From Candidatus Mediterraneibacter merdipullorum (GTDB lineage: Bacteria; Bacillota; Clostridia; Lachnospirales; Lachnospiraceae), in NCBI GenBank assembly GCA_019117125.1, contig DXAL01000049.1:1-36364 (forward strand): 36,364 bases of DNA, written 5' to 3'. The notes below the pieces were generated by a model. It was not told where the DNA came from. It searched no databases and saw nothing but the letters and a program-made list of their open reading frames with translations. Position numbers and translations under genes: made by a program. Shown here piece by piece: positions 8,253 through 18,160 of the stretch; position 1 is the stretch's first letter; each line of letters starts with the position of its first letter.

Positions 8253-9077
8253 ATGAGTATAAAAGGACTGGACGTCAGTCAGTTTCAGGGAGAGATTGAC
8301 TGGGAAAAGGTCAAAGCCGCAGGCTATCGGTTCGCCATGCTGCGCGCAGGTTACGGCTACAACACGATCGATAAACAGTTTCGGAGAAACGCCTCCGAGT
8401 GCAACCGTATCGGACTTCCCATCGGAGCCTACTGGTTCTGCTATGCATACTCTCCGGAAAAAGCCGTCCGGGAAGCGGACGGATGCATGAAGACCATCGC
8501 AGATTACCGGCTGGATTACCCGGTCTGCTATGACATCGAACAGGCAAGCGCAGATTATGTGAAAAAACAGGGCGTATCGTTCACCCCTTCGCTTGCGCGG
8601 AGCGTCGTGCGCAGCTTCTGTAATCGTCTGGAAGAAAAAGGTTGGTTCGCCATGTTCTATACAAACCGGAATTTTCTGGACACTTATCTGGATCAATCCC
8701 TCATCCGGCGCTACGCCTTCTGGTACGCGCGCTATACGGACAGTTTCGACGGAACGGACTGCGGCATCTGGCAGTATATGAGCACCGGAAAAGTGCCGGG
8801 CATCTCAGGAAACACGGACCTGGATATCGCCTACATCGATTATCCGTCCGTCATCCGCAGAGCCGGGCTCAACCACCTGTCCGGAAAGCCTCCCAAACCG
8901 GACCCGGCGCCAACGCCCCAGTACATCACCTACGTCATCCAGCCGGGGGACACTCTGAGCCATATCGCGCGGAAATATCACACAACCGTCGCAGCCCTTA
9001 TAAAACTGAATCACATCAAAGACCCTGACCGCATCTATGCCGGGGATACGCTCCGCGTTCCGGAGAGCAGCAGATGA
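8253..9077 (+). CDS. GH25 lysozyme with C-terminal LysM domain
   Basis: Muramidase that cuts the MurNAc-GlcNAc bond of peptidoglycan. The GH25 barrel covers residues 1-200: the first strand KGLDVSQFQG with Asp7, the catalytic DxE pair in CYDIE (Asp94 and Glu96), and the closing part GIWQYMSTG ending with DLDIAY. A Pro-rich linker leads to a LysM domain at about residues 227-272 (YVIQPGDTLSHIARKY ... YAGDTLRVP), which anchors it to the wall. There is no signal peptide, so release would need lysis or a non-classical route. The ATG at 8253 has a near-perfect AAAGGAGG. It stands alone and is divergent from the envelope cluster. It resembles phage endolysins in form, but no phage genes are nearby. 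Confidence 0.92.
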   Translation: MSIKGLDVSQFQGEIDWEKVKAAGYRFAMLRAGYGYNTIDKQFRRNASECNRIGLPIGAYWFCYAYSPEKAVREADGCMKTIADYRLDYPVCYDIEQASADYVKKQGVSFTPSLARSVVRSFCNRLEEKGWFAMFYTNRNFLDTYLDQSLIRRYAFWYARYTDSFDGTDCGIWQYMSTGKVPGISGNTDLDIAYIDYPSVIRRAGLNHLSGKPPKPDPAPTPQYITYVIQPGDTLSHIARKYHTTVAALIKLNHIKDPDRIYAGDTLRVPESSR

Positions 9078-9172
9078 CCCGGAGCGACAGCTTCATATTT
9101 TCATAAGTATTTTTCTTTTTCTTTAAGAGTTTAAACATACTTTTGACACATTTTCTCCTTATACTGGGTACC

Positions 9173-9196
9173 AGATAGTTGATAAGACAACTATCT
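9173..9196. other. Perfect 9-bp inverted repeat
   Basis: AGATAGTTG / ATAAGA / CAACTATCT, a perfect 9-bp stem downstream of the lysozyme gene, followed by CCCCCC rather than T. It is the first of four hairpins in the 9078-9417 gap between the convergent lysozyme and ATP synthase operons. That gap has no gene I can support. Confidence 0.6.
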
Positions 9197-9208
9197 CCCC
9201 CCTCATAA

Positions 9209-9247
9209 AGTAAAGACATCCCGGGGAACCGGGATGTCGCACTTTAC
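9209..9247. other. Long hairpin after the lysozyme gene
   Basis: Stem GACATCCCGG/CCGGGATGTC (9215-9224 and 9229-9238) with GGAA loop, extended outward by AGTAAAG/CTTTACT with a short bulge. It is a likely transcript end for the lysozyme gene, although the following sequence is only T-moderate. Confidence 0.55.
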
Positions 9248-9275
9248 TCTCATTCCTTTAGATAACGATAAAACA

Positions 9276-9311
9276 CGAAACCCGCTAACTTTTGTGGTTG
9301 GCGGGTTTTCG
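9276..9311 (-). terminator. Bidirectional intrinsic terminator of the ATP synthase operon
   Basis: CGAAACCCGC-T-AAC / loop / GTT-G-GCGGGTTTTCG forms a stem of about 13 pairs. On the minus strand it is followed by GTGTTTTATC after the TTTC of the stem foot; on the plus strand the right arm itself ends in TTTT. It lies about 110 bases past the atpC stop and probably ends the operon, and may also stop lysozyme transcription. Confidence 0.65.
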
Positions 9312-9317
9312 CCGTCT

Positions 9318-9346
9318 GCGGGAGCAAAAGTCCTTTTCGCTCCCGC
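9318..9346. other. Hairpin next to the atpC end
   Basis: GCGGGAGC-AAAAG / TC / CTTTT-C-GCTCCCGC pairs over 13 bases with one bulge and a tight loop. With the neighbouring terminator it forms a double hairpin downstream of atpC that could protect the 3' end of the long ATP synthase mRNA. Confidence 0.5.
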
Positions 9347-9417
9347 TCAGTCTGTCAGGTCATACAGCCTGTACATGGACAGCATATTCTGGTACTGCAG
9401 TATGTTTCTGCATTTTC

Positions 9418-9843
9418 TTATCCCAGCCCGTTCCACTTTTTATCCTGCGCCACTCTGAGCCTGTTCATTGCTCTTGCCAGCGACGCCTGCGTATGGTAGT
9501 ATTCCTGGATGCTCTGCTTCTGCCGCATCTGTTCCTCCGCCCGTTCCTGCTGTTCCCGGGCGCGGCGCACGTCGATATCCTCCGGGCGCTCCGCCGTATC
9601 CACAAGCAGGGTCACGCGGTTGTTGACAATCTCGGCGAAGCCGGAGCCTACCGCCAGGTCCTTCCATTCGTCCTCTCCTGCCAGCTGGACTCTCGCCGTG
9701 CCGACAACGATGGCGATGACCATGTTCTCATGGTTTGCAAGGATTCCCTTTTCCCCGTCGGGCGCCGGGATAATGAGCTTTCTGCAGCGCCCTTCGTAAA
9801 ACACTTTATCGCTCGCTATGATTTTCAGACCAAATGTATCCAT
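9418..9843 (-). CDS. atpC: ATP synthase F1 epsilon subunit
   Basis: Central-stalk subunit that couples rotation to the catalytic head and can inhibit ATP hydrolysis. It has 141 residues, normal length. The N-terminal beta sandwich (FGLKIIASDKVFYEG, PAPDGEKGILANHENMV) is followed by a C-terminal helical hairpin rich in Arg, Glu and Gln. The segment GEKGILANHENMV is the classic epsilon signature. It is the last gene of the operon, 31 bases after atpD. Confidence 0.95.
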   Translation of the reverse strand: MDTFGLKIIASDKVFYEGRCRKLIIPAPDGEKGILANHENMVIAIVVGTARVQLAGEDEWKDLAVGSGFAEIVNNRVTLLVDTAERPEDIDVRRAREQQERAEEQMRQKQSIQEYYHTQASLARAMNRLRVAQDKKWNGLG

Positions 9844-9874
9844 AATGCATACACTCCTGTTCTACCCGGCGGTC

Positions 9875-12194
<2,320 letters not shown>

Positions 12195-12198
12195 GTTA

Positions 12199-13704
12199 TC
12201 ACCTGTTTTCCTTAAAGTCCTTCGCAGCCTTTACGATGCGCTCTGCCAGGTCGTCGGACAGGACCTTCTTCTCCTCGATCTCACGTCCGATTTCCGGATG
12301 TACGGAATCGAAGTAGGTCAGCATGTCTCTCTGGAACTGTTTGACCTGTTTTTTATCCACTCCGAGAAGCACCTTATGTGTCGCCGCGCACAATGTGATG
12401 ACTTTCTCATGCAGCGACAGCGGATGATACAGGGGCTGTCTGAGGAGTTCCATCAGACCGCTTCCGTATTCCAGCTGCTCCTTGGTCGCCGCATCCAGGT
12501 CTGAACTGAACTGGGTGAACACTTCCATCTCCCGGTACTGTGCCAGGTCGATACGGATGCTTCCCGACGCCTTCTTCATAGCCTTTGTCTGGGCTGCTCC
12601 GCCCACACGGGACACGGAGAGCCCCACATTGACCGCCGGTCTCATCCCGGAAGCGAACAATCCGCTCTCCAGGAATATCTGACCGTCCGTGATGGAAATC
12701 ACATTGGTCGGAATATATGCAGATACATCTCCCGCCTGGGTCTCGATGATGGGCAGCGCTGTGATGGAACCTCCGCCCTTCTCATCGCTTAAACGGCTGG
12801 AGCGCTCCAGCAGCCTTGAGTGGAGATAGAACACGTCTCCCGGGTACGCCTCGCGTCCCGGAGAGCGTCCCAGCAGCAGGGAGAGGGCGCGGTATGCCAC
12901 CGCATGCTTGGACAGGTCATCGTACACGATGAGCACATCCTTTCCCTGGTACATGAAATATTCCGCCATGGCTGTCCCCGCATAGGGTGCGATATACTGG
13001 AGCGGCGCGCAGTCGCTGGCCGTGGACGACACGACGATGGTATAGTCCATGGCGCCGTGGGTCTTCAGCGTGTTCACGACTTTCGCCACAGTGGATGCCT
13101 TCTGTCCGACCGCCACATACACGCAGATAACATCCTTGCCTTTCTGGTTCAGGATGGTATCCAGCGCGATGGATGTCTTGCCGGTCTGCCGGTCCCCGAT
13201 GATAAGCTCGCGCTGTCCGCGCCCGATAGGGAACATGGCGTCAATGGAAAGGATACCGGTCTCCATGGGGACGCTGACCGATTTGCGGTCCACGATGCCC
13301 GGAGCCTCCTGCTCCACCGGACGGTAATCATCCGCCTCGATGTCCCCTTTTCCGTCAACCGCCTCGCCAAGCGCGTTGACGACTCTTCCGATGTAGCCCT
13401 CGCCCACCGGCACGCCGGCTTTCTTTCCGGTCCGGGACACTTTGGTCCCCTCGCGGATTTCCGTATCGCTCCCGAACAGGATGCAGCCCACGGTATCTTT
13501 GCGGATATCCTGCACCATGCCTTTTAATCCCGTCTCAAATGTGACGATTTCCCCGTACATGGCGTGCCCGATGCCGTAAATCGCCGCGATGCCGTCGCCG
13601 ACCGATACGACGGTGCCAACCTCGCTGTCTTTGCTCATTGTATCAAAATTCTCGATTTCCTCCCGGAGGATCGAGATAATCTTATCTGAGTTTATCAAAC
13701 TCAC
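12199..13704 (-). CDS. atpA: ATP synthase F1 alpha subunit
   Basis: Non-catalytic nucleotide-binding subunit of F1, about 501 residues. The P-loop is GDRQTGKT, with the arginine-finger region in [15 protein letters not shown]. The ATG at 13719 is possible, but GGAGG lies 8 bases before the GTG at 13704, and starting there gives [18 protein letters not shown], matching the family N-terminus. It lies between atpH and atpG in the normal order. A complete and ordinary alpha subunit. Confidence 0.97.
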   Translation of the reverse strand: MSLINSDKIISILREEIENFDTMSKDSEVGTVVSVGDGIAAIYGIGHAMYGEIVTFETGLKGMVQDIRKDTVGCILFGSDTEIREGTKVSRTGKKAGVPVGEGYIGRVVNALGEAVDGKGDIEADDYRPVEQEAPGIVDRKSVSVPMETGILSIDAMFPIGRGQRELIIGDRQTGKTSIALDTILNQKGKDVICVYVAVGQKASTVAKVVNTLKTHGAMDYTIVVSSTASDCAPLQYIAPYAGTAMAEYFMYQGKDVLIVYDDLSKHAVAYRALSLLLGRSPGREAYPGDVFYLHSRLLERSSRLSDEKGGGSITALPIIETQAGDVSAYIPTNVISITDGQIFLESGLFASGMRPAVNVGLSVSRVGGAAQTKAMKKASGSIRIDLAQYREMEVFTQFSSDLDAATKEQLEYGSGLMELLRQPLYHPLSLHEKVITLCAATHKVLLGVDKKQVKQFQRDMLTYFDSVHPEIGREIEEKKVLSDDLAERIVKAAKDFKENR

Positions 13705-13752
13705 CTTGTCCACCTCCATGTGATATTAAGAGTATGACAGACGCTCCTGCCT

Positions 13753-14286
13753 TTACTTTGCGCCCAGCGTCTGCGCAAGCCTGTCAAGACCGCCCCGTAT
13801 GCTCCGGTCATACTCGTCGCTGCCCGCGCGGAGGATGAATCCTCCCAGCAGGGAATCGTCCCGGCGCACTTCGATGCGCACCTCTTCCGCGCCGTATTTC
13901 CTGCGCAGGAACGCTTCGAGCCCCTGCATCTGCTCTCCGTCCGGAGGCGTTGTGCAGGTGAGCACCGCATGGAGTATCCTGTTTTTTTCGTCCATGCACT
14001 GTCTGTACGCTGCAAATATCTCCGGCATCAGGTCCATCCTGTGGTTTTTGCACACGGTCTTCAGGAAATTTCTCATTTCCTCCGGAAAGACCCGGTCGAT
14101 GACCGCATACTTTTCCTTCACAGGCACCACGGGATTTCGGAACAGTTCCAGAAGCTGCGGGACTTCCCGGAATATCTCTTCTGCTTTTTCAACGCTCTCA
14201 CAGGGGCACTCCATCCCGAAGAGGACTTTCCCGTATGTGACCGCAGGAGCAGGACACCGGATTTCCTTATCTGTCTGCATTGTCAT
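13753..14286 (-). CDS. atpH: ATP synthase F1 delta subunit
   Basis: Peripheral stalk subunit linking the b subunit to the top of F1, about 177 residues. The helical N-terminal domain holds YGKVLFGM and the FRNPVVPVKEKYAVID segment. The C-terminal part has the DDSLLGGFILRAGSDEYDRS signature. Its 5' end overlaps the 3' end of atpF, so they are translationally coupled. Starts at 14295 (GTG), 14286 and 14280 (ATG) are all open; 14286 has AGGTG 6 bases upstream. Confidence 0.93.
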   Translation of the reverse strand: MTMQTDKEIRCPAPAVTYGKVLFGMECPCESVEKAEEIFREVPQLLELFRNPVVPVKEKYAVIDRVFPEEMRNFLKTVCKNHRMDLMPEIFAAYRQCMDEKNRILHAVLTCTTPPDGEQMQGLEAFLRRKYGAEEVRIEVRRDDSLLGGFILRAGSDEYDRSIRGGLDRLAQTLGAK

Positions 14287-14767
14287 CTTCTTCACCTGCT
14301 TCTTTCAAAAACCGGTCATACGCATCCCTGTCCGCTTCCTGCCCCGCCTGTCCGGCAAGCATCTTCGCCGCCGACGCCGCTGCGAGTCCTGCAATCTGCG
14401 ACTTCAGCTCTTTCATCGTCTGCTCACGCTCCATGCGCACGCTTTCCTTTGCAGATTCCAGCATGTGGTCCGCTTTCTCTTCCGCTTCGGTGACGATGCG
14501 GTCGTATTCCGCTTTTGCATTCTTCCTTGCATCCTCGATCAGCTTCACAGATTCCTGTTTCGCCCCGAGCAGGGAAGACTCATACTCCTGTTTCAGGCGG
14601 TCCGCTTCCGTCTGCGCTGCCTGCGCGTTCTGAAAGCCCTCTTCTATTATCTTCCGCCGCCTGTCCATGACCGCTGTCACGGGACCGATGAGGAAATGTC
14701 TCAGCAGGAAGTAAAGGACGATGATGTTGATCACGGTCCAGACAAGGTTCAGATCTATTGAAATCAC
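14267..14767 (-). CDS. atpF: ATP synthase F0 b subunit
   Basis: Peripheral stalk subunit of F0, 166 residues. One N-terminal membrane helix (LVWTVINIIVLYFLLRHFL, about residues 8-26) is followed by a long charged coiled coil rich in Glu, Lys and Ala. GTG start at 14767 with AGGTGG about 9 bases upstream. It overlaps atpH by about 20 bases and follows atpE. Confidence 0.94.
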   Translation of the reverse strand: MISIDLNLVWTVINIIVLYFLLRHFLIGPVTAVMDRRRKIIEEGFQNAQAAQTEADRLKQEYESSLLGAKQESVKLIEDARKNAKAEYDRIVTEAEEKADHMLESAKESVRMEREQTMKELKSQIAGLAAASAAKMLAGQAGQEADRDAYDRFLKEAGEEDDNADR

Positions 14768-14813
14768 CTTTTCAGCCCACCTTTCATCTTATCGTCTCTG
14801 AGATTCTTCTCCC

Positions 14814-15035
14814 TTACAGGAGGATGATGATAAGAAGTCCGATGATAAAGCCGTAGATGGCTGTCGCCTCTGCCAGCGCACATCCGAGGATAAGGTTCTT
14901 GCTGATTTTTCCTTCTGCCTCAGGCTGTCTTGCAATGGCTTCCGCTGCTTTTCCTGTTGCGATGCCGATGCCCACGCCGGCTCCGATACCTGTTAATACT
15001 GCGATAGCTGCTCCGATAGCAATGATTGTTTCCAT
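14814..15035 (-). CDS. atpE: ATP synthase F0 c subunit
   Basis: Ring-forming ion-carrying subunit, 73 residues, two membrane helices joined by the polar loop ARQPEAEGK. The ion-binding carboxylate is Glu56 in [10 protein letters not shown]. In sodium-dependent c subunits a Gln sits in the first helix and a Ser follows the Glu; here those places hold Ile23 and Ala57, so proton coupling is more likely. The first helix is very Gly-rich. Strong GGAGAGAC-type site upstream. Confidence 0.96.
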   Translation of the reverse strand: METIIAIGAAIAVLTGIGAGVGIGIATGKAAEAIARQPEAEGKISKNLILGCALAEATAIYGFIIGLLIIILL

Positions 15036-15101
15036 GTTGTGTCTCTCCTTTTCCTTCTCTGATTGATATGATAGTTTATCCAGACTGTATTCCCGTGCCT
15101 G

Positions 15102-15761
15102 TCACTCCATCTCTTCGGTCATAAAGAGCGCTGTCAGGAATACGAATACATACGCCTGCAGCAGACCGTCAAAGATGTCAAAATAAAAGCTGACCGGGAT
15201 TGGCACGATGAGCGGCACGAAGAACTTCAGAAGTTCCAGCACCACGAACCCGGCGAGCATATTTCCGAAGAGCCGCATACAGAGCGACAGAGGACGTATC
15301 ACGATCTCCAGGACTGTGATAGGCGCCACGACCGGGACCGGCTGAGCGAAATGCTTTACCCAGTGGACGATCCCGTTCTTTCGGATGCCCGAAAATTCGA
15401 TGAGGCACATGCTCATGACCGCAAGCGCCGCCGTCACGTTCAGGTCTTTGGTCGGCGGCTTGAATCCGAACAGCGGCGCTATCGTGTTCGACGCTGCCAG
15501 ATAGATGAGCACGGTGATGAGATACGGCGTGTACCGCCTGCCCTCTTTCCCGATGATGCCCTCGAAGAAATCCTGCGCCCAGCTGATGCCTGCCTCAAGG
15601 ACAAGCTGCACTTTTCCGGGATTTTCCACTCTGAGCTTCCGGGTCAGTATCACGGACACGATGACCAGGACCGCCATAATAATCCATGTGACGACCACGG
15701 ACTCCGAGATGCCGCCCACCACAGGAAGGGTGAAAAGCGTCTCACAGTTCAGCTCTTCCAT
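15102..15761 (-). CDS. atpB: ATP synthase F0 a subunit
   Basis: Stator channel subunit of F0 with about five membrane helices, 219 residues from the ATG at 15761. The essential Arg lies in RPLSLCMRLFGNMLAG, followed by the last helices with AYVFVFLTALFM. The frame is open upstream to a GTG at 15920, but that extension reads through a T-rich hairpin and has no family likeness. A strong AAAGGAGG site lies about 31 bases upstream of the ATG with no ordinary start codon at the right distance, so the true start is unsettled (see findings). First gene of the operon; no atpI is seen. Confidence 0.9.
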   Translation of the reverse strand: MEELNCETLFTLPVVGGISESVVVTWIIMAVLVIVSVILTRKLRVENPGKVQLVLEAGISWAQDFFEGIIGKEGRRYTPYLITVLIYLAASNTIAPLFGFKPPTKDLNVTAALAVMSMCLIEFSGIRKNGIVHWVKHFAQPVPVVAPITVLEIVIRPLSLCMRLFGNMLAGFVVLELLKFFVPLIVPIPVSFYFDIFDGLLQAYVFVFLTALFMTEEME

Positions 15762-15873
15762 CAGTGTTTCTGTCAGATTTTCCGTATTGCTCCCTCCTTT
15801 GCTGATATCGATATGTATGCCGGAATTCTTTTTCTGCGGACGATGAAGGGTCGGCAGAGCCCGATTTAGGTAT

Positions 15874-15891
15874 AAAAAAAAGAGCTGCTCT
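15874..15891 (-). promoter_or_regulatory. Possible attenuator in the atp leader
   Basis: On the minus strand AGAGCAGCTCT, a 4-bp stem with a 3-base loop, is followed directly by seven T residues, between the promoter and atpB. The stem is short, so termination may be weak. It is compatible with control of the operon by leader attenuation. Confidence 0.3.
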
Positions 15892-15989
15892 CCATTGAAC
15901 CCCCTGATATCCGTTTTCACTTTTCAATTCCGGTCGGCTTTTCGGTATTCCTTACTTATTATATATAGGCGCTCCGAAAAGCTGAGTAA

Positions 15990-16018
15990 ATAGTACGCCC
16001 CGCGTCAAAATTTGTCAA
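15990..16018 (-). promoter_or_regulatory. Promoter of the ATP synthase operon
   Basis: On the minus strand TTGACA (16018-16013), 17 bases, TACTAT (15995-15990): a perfect -35 and a good -10. A second, weaker pair TTTACT-N17-TATATA lies just downstream (starting about 15992). The leader before atpB is about 220 bases. Confidence 0.75.
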
Positions 16019-16175
16019 TCACCATTATGTACAAAACCCACAATTTTTGCATTAATTTTTGTATGTTTTGCACAATATTTTCTGTGTTTTGCCATTTTCA
16101 CAGAACACGCAGAAGGATGGGCGTGCTGCCGGCCGTCCGGATGAAAAAGCGTCGTCCGCATGAAAGAAAAAGCGC

Positions 16176-16207
16176 TGTCTGCATGTCCGGTTGTCTGCAT
16201 GTCCGGG
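16176..16207. repeat. Two tandem 16-bp repeats upstream of the TIGR02206-like gene
   Basis: TGTCTGCATGTCCGGT and TGTCTGCATGTCCGGG stand directly next to each other about 50 bases before the start codon. It could be an operator or a slippage product. The rest of 16019-16253 has no gene. Confidence 0.5.
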
Positions 16208-16253
16208 TATAAAGTTTCCTGAATCTGCGTTATAATAAGAAAGAGGTGCATCG

Positions 16254-16991
16254 ATGAAAAACAGGAATTCTTTTATTTCAACCCATTTTACCAGCCGGAC
16301 AGACGTCTTTTTCTTCGTCTGCGGCATCCTCATGCTCGCAAGTGAAGCGTGGAAACAGTTCACGCTCACCTTCGCCATCGGGCACGGAATCTATAACTGG
16401 TGGTACTTCCCGTTCCAGCTGTGCAGCATCCCCATGTATGTGCTCGCCGCATACCCCTGGCTTCGCGGGATGCGCATCCGCCGGGCGGCGCTCTGCTTCC
16501 TCATGACTTACTGTCCCCTCGGCGGCATTGCGGTCTTTGCCGACACGACAGGACTCCACTATCCCCTCGCCGCCCTCACGGTCCACTCCTATGTATGGCA
16601 CATCCTCCTTATCCTCATCGGCATATCATCCGGCGCCGCCTTTCTGCGGGCTGCCGCCGGAGATGAAAAAAGGACGCTGTTCGCCCGCGCCCGCACTGCG
16701 CTCCCACTGCGTCCTTTCCTGTATGGCACTGTATTCTATCTCATCTGCTGCCTGACCGCCGTGCTCTTAAACCTGACCTTTGACCGGTACGGCGCGGTCA
16801 ATCTGTTCTATATCAATCCCGACTATCGTATGCAGCAGGTCGTATTCCGGGACTTTGTGCCCCTCCTCGGGAACACCGGGACCATCCTGCTCTATATCGG
16901 TTCAACCATCCTCGGTGCGTTCCTCCTCTTCCTGTTCTGGACGCTCCTCTTCCGGCTCTTCTTCACCCGCCGCAGGTCCCGGCGCCCCTGA
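16254..16991 (+). CDS. TIGR02206/YwaF-like integral membrane protein
   Basis: Membrane protein of 245 residues with about six or seven hydrophobic helices. The pattern IYNWWYFPFQLCSIPMY near residue 47, followed by MTYCPLGGIAVF and by HSYVWHILLILIG, matches the TIGR02206 (YwaF) family, whose role is unknown. The conserved His and polar residues within the membrane suggest an enzyme or transporter, but none is proven. ATG at 16254 has AAGAGGTG 6 bases upstream. Its last 90 bases overlap, head to head, the 3' end of the minus-strand membrane protein. Confidence 0.7.
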   Translation: MKNRNSFISTHFTSRTDVFFFVCGILMLASEAWKQFTLTFAIGHGIYNWWYFPFQLCSIPMYVLAAYPWLRGMRIRRAALCFLMTYCPLGGIAVFADTTGLHYPLAALTVHSYVWHILLILIGISSGAAFLRAAAGDEKRTLFARARTALPLRPFLYGTVFYLICCLTAVLLNLTFDRYGAVNLFYINPDYRMQQVVFRDFVPLLGNTGTILLYIGSTILGAFLLFLFWTLLFRLFFTRRRSRRP

Positions 16992-17891
16992 TGCGGCCGT
17001 CTCCCGGACAATCTTGAGGAAATCCCGGTCCTTCTCCTTGCGCCTGGGAATGAAACGCCCTGCCAGCGTCCCTTTGCCGCGGTTCTTTACATAGAAGAAT
17101 CCGATGACCGAAAATACGGACGCGCCGATAAAGTTGACGATAAGGTCCTGCATCGTATCGATGAGCCCGATGTCCAGATATCCGCCCAGTCCGAGCTCCC
17201 GTCCGTTCACCGCAGTTTCGGTGATGCCGCTGAGTTCATAAGGCACATTGTGCCCTGCCGGGTCCAGCATCACAGAGCGTATCGAATGGACGACGGTGTC
17301 CTTCTGCATATCAAATCCGCCCAGCTGGTCCATCCCGAATTCAAAGAACTCCCACATCACCCCGATGGTCATGGAGAAGCAGAACGCCACGATAGCGGTA
17401 AAAAGCGGCGACAGATGAAACACCGTCTTCTCGCTGCGGTTCAGCAGGTCCACAAGGGAGAAGCCGATGGCCGCGGCAAGGAACCCGTTCAGCGTGTGCA
17501 GTGCCGTATCCCAGAATGGGAACACCAGGTAAAACTCACTGATTTCTCCCAGTATCTCCGCCGCAAAGATAAAGATAAGGATGATGATTTCCAGCGTCGT
17601 CGGGAGCTCCACCTTGAACGTAATCTGCAGCAGGCTTGGCATGATGAGAAGGAGAAGCGTGAGCGCACAGAGGAACACATTCTCATAATTGCGGTTCAGA
17701 AGCTGCAGGACCATCGTCACGATGACGAGCAGCCGGAGCGTAAAATATACGATAAAAGAGCTCCTGTGCTCCCGCAGTTCCATGTGCAGCGCCCTTCCCA
17801 GATTCCGGAGCGGCCGCTTCCCGTCCTTCTCCCGGCTGTCCTTTTCCCTGCTGTTCTTCTCCACGCTGTCCTTTCCGTTTACGTCCTTCAT
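16902..17891 (-). CDS. Multi-pass membrane protein, DUF2238/YjdF-like
   Basis: Protein of 329 residues. The N-terminal 35 residues are highly charged with a repeated SREKD unit. About seven or eight hydrophobic helices follow. Polar motifs sit inside or next to helices: FWDTALHTLNGFLAAAIG, GVMWEFFEFGMDQLGG and DTMQDLIVNFIGA. The Asp-His, Trp-Glu and Asp-Asp pattern is like YjdF/DUF2238 membrane proteins of unknown function. The C-terminal tail is a Glu/Pro-rich acidic stretch of about 25 residues, encoded in the stretch that overlaps the convergent gene. Promoter at 17951-17980. Family assignment is moderate. Confidence 0.6.
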   Translation of the reverse strand: MKDVNGKDSVEKNSREKDSREKDGKRPLRNLGRALHMELREHRSSFIVYFTLRLLVIVTMVLQLLNRNYENVFLCALTLLLLIMPSLLQITFKVELPTTLEIIILIFIFAAEILGEISEFYLVFPFWDTALHTLNGFLAAAIGFSLVDLLNRSEKTVFHLSPLFTAIVAFCFSMTIGVMWEFFEFGMDQLGGFDMQKDTVVHSIRSVMLDPAGHNVPYELSGITETAVNGRELGLGGYLDIGLIDTMQDLIVNFIGASVFSVIGFFYVKNRGKGTLAGRFIPRRKEKDRDFLKIVRETAASGAPGPAAGEEEPEEERPEQEEEERTEDG

Positions 17892-17950
17892 GATATCCTG
17901 CCTCTCCTTCTGTACGAAACCGCCATTAGCGTCAGTGAAAACTGTTATTT

Positions 17951-17980
17951 ATTGTAGCATCCGGCGCTGTGAAATGTCCA
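17951..17980 (-). promoter_or_regulatory. Promoter of the YjdF-like gene
   Basis: Minus strand TGGACA (17980-17975), 18 bases, TACAAT (17956-17951), about 60 bases upstream of the ATG at 17891. Confidence 0.6.
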
Positions 17981-18037
17981 CCAGAACGTCATTTCTTAAT
18001 ATTTTATGTAAAATTCTTTACGTTTTGTGTAACCCTC

Positions 18038-18066
18038 TTGCATCGTCCCTTCAGACCAAGTATAGT
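18038..18066 (+). promoter_or_regulatory. Promoter of the polysaccharide deacetylase gene
   Basis: TTGCAT (18038-18043), 17 bases, TATAGT (18061-18066); a leader of about 85 bases follows before the ATG at 18161. It is divergent from the YjdF-like promoter about 60 bases away. Confidence 0.65.
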
Positions 18067-18160
18067 AAAGGCGCAGGAAGACCGGCAGACAGACATTTCC
18101 ATCCCGGATTTTTCTGCACGAGGGGTTGTTTCAAATAATGAATATACAAAAGAGGGGACT

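Noticed and set aside
8253-9346. Prophage remnant around the lysozyme gene
   Set aside because: No holin, structural, integrase or terminase genes; only an endolysin-like enzyme.
14814-15035. Sodium-dependent ATP synthase
   Set aside because: The Gln and Ser ligands of sodium-type c subunits are absent (Ile23, Ala57).
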